Assembly: GCA_963205285.1 (NCBI GenBank) | Contig: CAUJJQ010000053.1 | Location: 1 to 10,174, forward strand | Length of the DNA: 10,174 nt | Origin: Pseudomonadota bacterium | Lineage (GTDB): Bacteria; Pseudomonadota; Alphaproteobacteria; Sphingomonadales; Sphingomonadaceae | Direction: 5' to 3' | In this document: positions 5,403 to 10,174 of the stretch, in pieces | How positions within the stretch are numbered: the stretch's first letter is position 1 | How the letters are laid out: each line of letters starts with the position of its first letter | The notes under the pieces: generated by a model | Told to the model about the DNA's origin: nothing | Database searches by the model: none | What the model saw: the letters and a program-made list of their open reading frames with translations, nothing else | Position numbers and translations under genes: made by a program

Positions 5403-6979
5403 CTGCGTCCAGCCGCCTCTGCGCGCTGTGCGATGCTCGCTTCGGCAGCAGGCACGGTGCGATAGGCATAGAGCAGGCTGGCGAGCGATATGGGGACAAC
5501 ACCCAGCATCGACAAAATGCCGGTGCGCAAATCCCCCACCATTTTGCCATCGATCAAGGTCGCGTTCCAATCGGAAATCTGCCCGACCAGATAAGGGCCA
5601 AAAGATAGGCCGATCAACGTCGTCCCCAAAAAGAAGGATGCGGTCGCCGTGCCGCGCATATGCGGCAGCACCAGATCCTGCGTCGTCGCCGCTGCCGCAC
5701 CCAATGCCGCCGCGCCGAACATGCCGGCGAGGAAATTCATCGCATAAAAGGTGAAGGCGTCGCCCGTCGTATAACCGATCCACAAGGGGACAATCGGTGC
5801 CAAAATGCCAAACAGGATGACAAGGATGCGCCCCGCCGGGTTACGGCGGCGCAGCGTATCGGCAATGCGTCCGCCCAAAATAACCCCCAGAAAGCCCGCG
5901 ACTGCGCCATTGGCCCCCAGCCAAAAGGCCAATTCACCCTTGGGCAGATGCAGCACGGTTTCGGCATAGGGCGGCGACCAAAAGGCAAGCGCATAGGCGG
6001 TGAGGCTGATGAGACCATAGCCGATGGTGGTGGCGATAAAGGCGGGCGTGCCCCAAATCAGGCGAAAGGTTGCCGGGTCTTTGCTGCGCAAATTGCTCGC
6101 CCAGGAAAATACCGCATAATAGCCAAGGCCGACCGCCGACCATTGGGGGAAATTGCCGGTCACCCGCACCATCGCATAGGCAAGCGCGACAATCAGCGCG
6201 CCGACGCCGATGTTGATGGTGAGCGCCGCCACACCGCGCCGCGCCGCGCCAATCAGCGTAAAGGGCGGGACGATGGTGGCAATATCGGCGAAAAATTCGC
6301 GCCACGGATTGGGGGACATGGACGCCGCCACACCATCCATCCGTCCGCGTTCTGGTTCGCGCAAAGTGGCAACCCACAACGCAACCAGCAGGCCGGGAAT
6401 ACCAACCACCAGAAATGCCGCCTGCCAGCCGGCGAGGCCCAGCGGTCCGCCGCCCGGAAAGGCGCGGTTCCACGCCGATACAATCGCCGCGCCAAGGAAC
6501 AGCGACACGCCGCCGCCCAGATAAATCCCTGAGCTATAGATGGAGAGCGCGGTTGCGCGCTGATGTTTGGGGAAATAATCGGCAATCAGCGAATAAGCGG
6601 TCGGACTGGCGGTCGCTTCGCCCACGCCCACCCCCATGCGTGCGAGGGTCAGCGTCCATTGATTGCCCGCAAAGCCCGATAATGCGGTCATCGACGACCA
6701 GAGCGTCAGACCGACAGCGAGCAATTTCACCCGGCTGATATTGTCGGCCAACCGCCCCAGCGGGATACCGAACAGCGCGTAAAAAACCGCAAAGGCCGCG
6801 CCGCCCAAAAAGCCCAGATCCGCATCGCTGAGCGAGAGGCTAGCCTTTATATCGACCGCAAGGATGCTCATGATCTGCCGGTCGATGAAGTTCAAAATAT
6901 AGACGATGACGAGGATGGAAAGCACATACCAGCTATAGCTGCTTGCCTTGGTTTCGCGCTCTGCGGCCGGATCCGTCAT
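5399..6979 (-). CDS. Spinster-like MFS transporter
   Basis: A 526-residue inner-membrane transporter of the major facilitator superfamily with about 12 membrane helices. The opening helix carries YILNFIDRQIMSIL (about residues 27-40), typical of spinster-like MFS proteins. GRLADNISR (75-83) is the motif A loop, and RMGVGVGEA (113-121) is another conserved signature. It is longer than the usual 420-450 residues because of a large central stretch (from about the GVAASMSPNPWREFF segment to SAVGLGYYAVFSW) with additional hydrophobic segments, common in sphingomonad members of this group. The substrate cannot be read from sequence. ATG 6979 has AGGGAGA at proper spacing; an upstream in-frame start would add 16 residues unlike a membrane protein N-terminus. 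It may share a transcript with thpR upstream (54-base gap). Confidence 0.9.
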   Translation of the reverse strand: MTDPAAERETKASSYSWYVLSILVIVYILNFIDRQIMSILAVDIKASLSLSDADLGFLGGAAFAVFYALFGIPLGRLADNISRVKLLAVGLTLWSSMTALSGFAGNQWTLTLARMGVGVGEATASPTAYSLIADYFPKHQRATALSIYSSGIYLGGGVSLFLGAAIVSAWNRAFPGGGPLGLAGWQAAFLVVGIPGLLVALWVATLREPERGRMDGVAASMSPNPWREFFADIATIVPPFTLIGAARRGVAALTINIGVGALIVALAYAMVRVTGNFPQWSAVGLGYYAVFSWASNLRSKDPATFRLIWGTPAFIATTIGYGLISLTAYALAFWSPPYAETVLHLPKGELAFWLGANGAVAGFLGVILGGRIADTLRRRNPAGRILVILFGILAPIVPLWIGYTTGDAFTFYAMNFLAGMFGAAALGAAAATTQDLVLPHMRGTATASFFLGTTLIGLSFGPYLVGQISDWNATLIDGKMVGDLRTGILSMLGVVPISLASLLYAYRTVPAAEASIAQRAEAAGRS

Positions 6980-6987
6980 ATATTCTC

Positions 6988-7029
6988 CCTTGGCTTCCCA
7001 CCCCCTGCTAGCAGAGCGGCAAGCCAAGG
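6988..7029 (-). promoter_or_regulatory. Hairpin that may mask the MFS ribosome binding site
   Basis: Perfect 9-base arms CCTTGGCTT (6988-6996) and AAGCCAAGG (7021-7029) enclose 24 bases that include the palindrome CTGCTAGCAG (7005-7014). In the leftward transcript, the downstream arm runs into the GGGAGA of the transporter's ribosome binding site. No U-run follows, so it is not an ordinary terminator. Confidence 0.45.
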
Positions 7030-7033
7030 AAAG

Positions 7034-7573
7034 CTAAAGATTTGATTGGCGACCATATTTGCGGATGCGGCGATATTGCGCGCCACCTGCCGATAAATGG
7101 CTGTCAAACAGTGCAAAGTGATCGATGGGATAGACGGGGGTCGCAAGCCGCGCATGTGCGCCAAGGAAATCATCAATCGGCCCCGCGCTGCGCGACAGGC
7201 GAGCAAGCGTGATGTGGGGGATGAAATCATGCCCATCAACCGTCACCCCCGCCATCTGAACGGCGCGCCGCACCTTGGCCGCAAGTTGCGCCAATGGCTC
7301 GGTGGGCTGCGCCCCTGCCCACAACGCATGGGCAAATCCCTTGCTGGTGAAATGGCCGACCCCCTTTGCTGAAAGCGCGATGGGGGGCATGGTAATGGCC
7401 GACAATGCAGCGTCGAGGTCGGGCAGGTGGGCTGTGTCCACCTCCCCCAAAAAGGCGAGCGTCAGGTGCAATTGCGCCGCGCTCTGCCAGCGCGCGCCTG
7501 CCACGCCGCCCATGCAGGCGACGAGCCGCGCTGCGAGTGCTTGGGGCAGGGGGAGGGCGATGAACAGGCGCAT
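7034..7573 (-). CDS. thpR: RNA 2',3'-cyclic phosphodiesterase (2H family, ThpR/LigT)
   Basis: A 179-residue 2H-phosphoesterase. The two catalytic H-x-T-x motifs are intact: HLTL (residues 36-39) in LHLTLAFLGEV and HITL (120-123) in PHITLARL. The N-terminus MRLFIALPLP and the full length match ThpR proteins, which hydrolyse 2',3'-cyclic phosphate RNA ends and can ligate tRNA halves with a 2'-5' bond in vitro. It is cytosolic with no signal peptide. The start at 7573 has no clear ribosome binding site, but the N-terminal motif fixes it. It is divergent from the Bax-inhibitor-like gene with 108 bases between and is followed by the transporter on the same strand. Confidence 0.9.
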   Translation of the reverse strand: MRLFIALPLPQALAARLVACMGGVAGARWQSAAQLHLTLAFLGEVDTAHLPDLDAALSAITMPPIALSAKGVGHFTSKGFAHALWAGAQPTEPLAQLAAKVRRAVQMAGVTVDGHDFIPHITLARLSRSAGPIDDFLGAHARLATPVYPIDHFALFDSHLSAGGAQYRRIRKYGRQSNL

Positions 7574-7643
7574 AGCGAGAGAAGGCAGCCATAATCTATT
7601 GGCTCTTGAATCCGAACCCTATTCCACCGATATTGCGGATGTA

Positions 7644-7663
7644 GGTCGGCGATGGTGCCGACC
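7644..7663 (+). promoter_or_regulatory. Leader hairpin ahead of the Bax-inhibitor gene
   Basis: GGTCGGC (7644-7650) and GCCGACC (7657-7663) form a perfect 7-base GC-rich stem with a six-base loop. It lies 18 bases before the start codon and just before GGAG (7672-7675), in the 108-base divergent region. No T-run follows. It could be an operator palindrome or an RNA element affecting translation. Confidence 0.35.
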
Positions 7664-7681
7664 GCTGCGATGGAGTTTACT

Positions 7682-8428
7682 ATGGCAAATTGGTCAGACC
7701 CCCGTGGTCCTGCCACGGCCTATGAGATGGGTGGCGCTGCGACAACGACGGCGAGTGATGCCGGTTTGCGCGCCCACATGCTCAAAACCTATAATTATAT
7801 GGCGTCCGGCGTATTGCTGTCGGGTATCATTGCCTTTTGGTTTGCGCAGGGCGGTGTAAACTCGCTCGCTGCGCAATATATTATTGCTGGCGGGCCGACC
7901 GCATGGATTATCAAGCTGGCACCGCTTGCTTTCATTTTGGTGCTCAGCTTTGGCATCAACCGCCTGTCGACCATGGCGGCACAAGCGCTCTTCTGGGCCT
8001 TTGCGGTGGTGATGGGGCTGTCGCTATCGACGATTTTTCTGCGTTACACGGGCGAATCGATTGCCACATCCTTTTTTGGCACGGCGGCGGCGTTCGCGGG
8101 GCTTAGCCTTTATGGTTATACCACAAAGCGCAACCTGTCGGGCTTTGGCACCTTCCTCCTCATGGGGCTGATTGGCATTGTCGTCGCATCCCTGCTCAAC
8201 GTCTTTATTTTCCAGTCGAGCGCGATGATGATGGCCATTTCGGCGCTGGGCATTTTGGTCTTTGCAGGGCTTACCGCCTATGACACGCAGATGATCAAAG
8301 CTTGGTATTATGAAGTGGCGGGCACCGATTTTGCCGGCAAAGCGGTGATTATGGGCGCGCTCAACCTCTACCTTGACTTCGTCAACATGTTCCTGATGAT
8401 TTTGAACCTGTTCGGCAGCCGCGAATAA
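7682..8428 (+). CDS. Bax inhibitor-1/YccA family membrane protein
   Basis: A 248-residue inner-membrane protein of the Bax inhibitor-1 (UPF0005/TMBIM) family with about seven hydrophobic segments after a short polar N-terminus. Family hallmarks are FAGLTAYDTQMIKAWY near the C-terminus and LNLYLDFVNMFLMILNLFGSRE at the very end. Asp201 and Asp232 correspond to the paired aspartates that act as a pH-sensitive calcium gate in Bacillus YetJ. Bacterial members are calcium-leak channels or FtsH-interacting proteins (YccA); the exact role here is not shown. ATG 7682 is chosen because GGAG precedes it by six bases and MANWSDPR is a typical N-terminus; an upstream ATG at 7652 falls in a hairpin loop. 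The gene stands alone, and a strong terminator follows 80 bases after its stop. Confidence 0.92.
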   Translation: MANWSDPRGPATAYEMGGAATTTASDAGLRAHMLKTYNYMASGVLLSGIIAFWFAQGGVNSLAAQYIIAGGPTAWIIKLAPLAFILVLSFGINRLSTMAAQALFWAFAVVMGLSLSTIFLRYTGESIATSFFGTAAAFAGLSLYGYTTKRNLSGFGTFLLMGLIGIVVASLLNVFIFQSSAMMMAISALGILVFAGLTAYDTQMIKAWYYEVAGTDFAGKAVIMGALNLYLDFVNMFLMILNLFGSRE

Positions 8429-8449
8429 TCGCGCACCAAAGCAAAACTT

Positions 8450-8477
8450 GTGTTAGTTCGTGTTAAATGTAACATTT
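8450..8477. repeat. Repeats in the intergenic region after the Bax-inhibitor gene
   Basis: Two copies of GTGTTA (8450-8455 and 8460-8465) lie ten bases apart, directly followed by the palindrome AAATGT-A-ACATTT (8465-8477). Helical-turn spacing and the palindrome would suit a protein-binding site, but no gene start lies nearby on either strand and there is no clear promoter. Confidence 0.3.
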
Positions 8478-8508
8478 CACGACTCGGAAATCACGGAAAA
8501 CAGGCTCT

Positions 8509-8540
8509 AGCCCCGGTGGAGCGATCCGCCGGGGCTTTTT
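8509..8540 (+). terminator. Rho-independent terminator
   Basis: AGCCCCGGTGGA, a GCGA tetraloop (8521-8524), then TCCGCCGGGGCT gives a 12-base-pair stem with one G-U pair, followed by a run of five T counting the last stem base. It ends the rightward Bax-inhibitor transcript. There is no T-run in the other direction, so it would not stop leftward transcription from exbD. Confidence 0.9.
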
Positions 8541-8543
8541 GCA

Positions 8544-8975
8544 TCAAAATTCGCGGGCGTAATTTTCATTGCCGACAAAGCCGAGCGCAGGAACTTCGGC
8601 GCGCCGCACCTCAGCAAGAACCGTATCGACAATGACATAGCGTGCCGCCGGGTCGGGCTGGATACGCAATTCCGGTGCGGGATCCATGTTGCGCAACTGG
8701 GCCAGCGCAGCGTGCAACTGCGCGCTGTTGATCGCCGCCCCATTCCACATCGTCACCCCCGCTGCTGTCACCTGCAGCAGATTATGGTCACGAATTTCAA
8801 AGGATGGCGCGCCCATCGGCAGGTCGATTTTGACCGCATGGCTTTGTGCGGGGATCGACAATATCATCATCACCAACAGACAGAGCATCACATCAATCAA
8901 CGGCGTGGTGTTAAGGTCGCCGATTGGCTTTGGATCGGTCGGACGCTTTGCCGACATGTGCAGATTTTGGGTCAT
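8544..8975 (-). CDS. ExbD/TolR-family biopolymer transport protein, orphan
   Basis: A 143-residue protein with the ExbD/TolR layout: a short cytoplasmic N-terminus, one membrane helix preceded by the hallmark DLNTTPLIDVMLCLLVMMIL (residues 20-39), and a periplasmic domain ending in YVIVDTVLAEVRRAEVPALGFVGNE. Asp28 in PLIDVML is the proton-translocating aspartate of the family. With ExbB/TolQ, such proteins use the proton motive force to energise TonB or Tol. No exbB/tolQ or tonB gene is adjacent within the window; its upstream neighbour is a glutathione S-transferase. ATG 8975 has AGGAAAGGGG upstream at good spacing; ATG 8957 is less likely. A Zur-like palindrome sits on its likely promoter. 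ExbD versus TolR cannot be settled from sequence, but ExbD fits better outside a tol cluster. Confidence 0.88.
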   Translation of the reverse strand: MTQNLHMSAKRPTDPKPIGDLNTTPLIDVMLCLLVMMILSIPAQSHAVKIDLPMGAPSFEIRDHNLLQVTAAGVTMWNGAAINSAQLHAALAQLRNMDPAPELRIQPDPAARYVIVDTVLAEVRRAEVPALGFVGNENYAREF

Positions 8976-9020
8976 GCCATTGCCCCTTTCCTGACAGGCA
9001 AAGGCTGATCCCTCGCCCGT

Positions 9021-9049
9021 AGTATAATGTTATACCATTACATTGAAAG
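9021..9049 (-). promoter_or_regulatory. Probable exbD promoter
   Basis: Read leftward, TATACT (9021-9026) forms a good -10, and CTTTCA (9044-9049) a weak -35, separated by 17 bases. The -10 is 45 bases before the start codon. The Zur-like palindrome covers the spacer and touches the -10. Confidence 0.45.
9025..9040. promoter_or_regulatory. Zur-like operator upstream of exbD
   Basis: TAATGTTATACCATTA is a 16-base palindrome with 7 of 8 half-site pairs matching. It differs by one base from the TAATGTTATAACATTA form that I recall for alphaproteobacterial Zur boxes. It lies on the predicted exbD promoter, in a 118-base gap where only exbD has its start. A Fur-type site cannot be excluded. Confidence 0.5.
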
Positions 9050-9093
9050 AGGCAAGCGCGTCAGCCTTTGCGAGACTGACGGCCTGAACCTAT

Positions 9094-9726
9094 TTAGTTT
9101 TGTTTGGCTGCAGCATCCGCAATCAGCGCATCATCAATCGCCTTTGCCTTTTGATAGGCGGCGCGCGGGGTCAGGCGCGCGGCATAGGCTGCCAGATGGT
9201 CGCGATGTGCGATGGTGCCAAATTGCAGCCCCCAAATGACTTGCGAGCCGACATAAATATCTGCTGCGGTAAAGCGCGCGCCGCAGACATAATCATTGGT
9301 GGCCAGATACGCGTCGAGCACGTCGAGCGGGCGTTCGACATCGCCGAACCCGACCGACATTTGCCGTTCGGCGCTGACTTCCCAACCCATCGCCTTGGTA
9401 GTTACCGCCTGTTCAATCGGCCCGGCGGCGAAAAACAGCCAGCGGAAATAGGCGGCGCGTTCGCGCACTTCGGGCAGCAACCCCGCCTCTGGAAAACGTA
9501 GCGCCAGATAGGCGCAGATTGCTGCACATTCGGTAACCACCGCGCCATCATCGACAATCGCGGGCACCTTACCCATCGGGTTGATGGCGAGGAAATCTGC
9601 GCCCTTCATCGTGTCGCCATAGCCCAAAATATGCTGGCGATAGAGTGCGCCCACTTCCTCCAAAGCCCAACGGGCGATCTGCCCGCGCGACATGGGGTTG
9701 GTATAAAAATCAATCTCGCTGGTCAT
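9094..9726 (-). CDS. Glutathione S-transferase family protein
   Basis: A 210-residue cytosolic protein with the two-domain glutathione S-transferase fold. The thioredoxin-like N-terminal domain (residues about 4-80) has FYTNPMSRGQIARWALEEVG, the cis-proline loop KVPAIV (Pro55), and TECAAICAYL, where the usual E-S pair that holds glutathione reads Glu66-Cys67. The helical C-terminal domain includes FTAADIYVGSQVIWGLQF (the N-capping box region, T-A-A-D). Position 13 (Ser) may take the catalytic role as in related classes. Substrate unknown. AGGAA lies seven bases ahead of the start. It follows murA by 69 bases, with a LexA-box-like sequence between the two, so it may have its own damage-inducible promoter. 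Confidence 0.9.
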   Translation of the reverse strand: MTSEIDFYTNPMSRGQIARWALEEVGALYRQHILGYGDTMKGADFLAINPMGKVPAIVDDGAVVTECAAICAYLALRFPEAGLLPEVRERAAYFRWLFFAAGPIEQAVTTKAMGWEVSAERQMSVGFGDVERPLDVLDAYLATNDYVCGARFTAADIYVGSQVIWGLQFGTIAHRDHLAAYAARLTPRAAYQKAKAIDDALIADAAAKQN

Positions 9727-9758
9727 TGGTCTATTCCTATATTGCGACTCGGTTGGCG

Positions 9759-9773
9759 GAACATATACGGAAC
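9759..9773 (-). promoter_or_regulatory. LexA (SOS) box, alphaproteobacterial type
   Basis: Read leftward, GTTCCGTATATGTTC is an exact GTTC-N7-GTTC direct repeat, the LexA-binding consensus established for alphaproteobacteria. It lies 33-47 bases upstream of the glutathione S-transferase start and after the murA stop, where a promoter would be expected. The larger repeat unit is CGGAACAT twice on the plus strand (9757-9764 and 9768-9775). Confidence 0.6.
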
Positions 9774-9795
9774 ATCGCTTTAGGCAATGCGCAAA

Positions 9796-10174
<379 letters not shown>

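Noticed and set aside
5055..5783. Leftward ORF of 242 residues spanning the CHRD-like gene and the transporter 3' end
   Set aside because: Cuts across two better-supported genes and has Arg/His-rich composition with no domain pattern.
5660..6532. Rightward ORF of 290 residues opposite the transporter
   Set aside because: Arg/Gln/Gly-rich antisense shadow; the leftward frame is an unmistakable MFS protein with 12 helices.
8712..9008. Rightward ORFs opposite exbD
   Set aside because: Shadows of the ExbD/TolR frame, which has the conserved transmembrane aspartate and a good ribosome binding site.

Overview
The window joins the right-hand part of a prophage (about 1-5030) to the chromosome of an alphaproteobacterium, most likely a member of the Sphingomonadaceae/Sphingomonadales. 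The host assignment rests on a spinster-type MFS transporter, a TolR/ExbD protein, a Bax-inhibitor-1 (YccA) protein and a MurA C-terminus of alphaproteobacterial flavour, and on an SOS box of the alphaproteobacterial GTTC-N7-GTTC type. No database search was possible, so the genus is not claimed.

Prophage part. A leftward gene (5-448) encodes a short helix-turn-helix protein resembling a family found in the early regions of Mu-like transposable phages. Back to back with it, and sharing bases at the start codon, is a rightward tail/host-specificity gene (447-1562) that seems to lack its N-terminal part. Then comes a tightly packed rightward late operon whose genes overlap by 1 to 10 bases: a small helical protein (1562-1969), a small protein of unknown role (1966-2316), a discoidin-like tail protein (2313-3062), a T7-lysozyme-type amidase with an EF-hand-like insert (3053-3586), a two-helix membrane protein that may be the holin (3583-3954), and an overlapping inner/outer-membrane spanin pair (3951-4373 and 4225-4542). 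Converging on it is a leftward gene for a regulator with two tandem HTH units joined by a proline run (4539-4964). Its upstream region (4941-5040, 40% GC by count) is far more AT-rich than its surroundings and carries repeated GCCATTAA-like elements.

Junction and host part. The ORF at 5034-5402 looks like the C-terminal half of a CHRD-domain protein without a signal peptide or the first strands. The simplest reading is a host gene cut by the prophage, placing the right phage end near 4970-5080. Beyond it are a spinster-like MFS transporter (5399-6979, -), RNA 2',3'-cyclic phosphodiesterase ThpR (7034-7573, -), a Bax-inhibitor-1 protein (7682-8428, +) with a strong intrinsic terminator, an orphan ExbD-like protein (8544-8975, -), a glutathione S-transferase (9094-9726, -) and the 3' end of murA (9796 to the window edge, -).

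The most interesting regulatory signals are a Zur-like palindrome overlapping the likely promoter of the orphan exbD, and a consensus alphaproteobacterial LexA box directly ahead of the glutathione S-transferase gene. I see no defence island, CRISPR array, tRNA, rRNA or insertion sequence, and no clear candidate for a wholly new multi-gene system. The regions of most interest are the two ends of the phage segment and the two operators in the host part.
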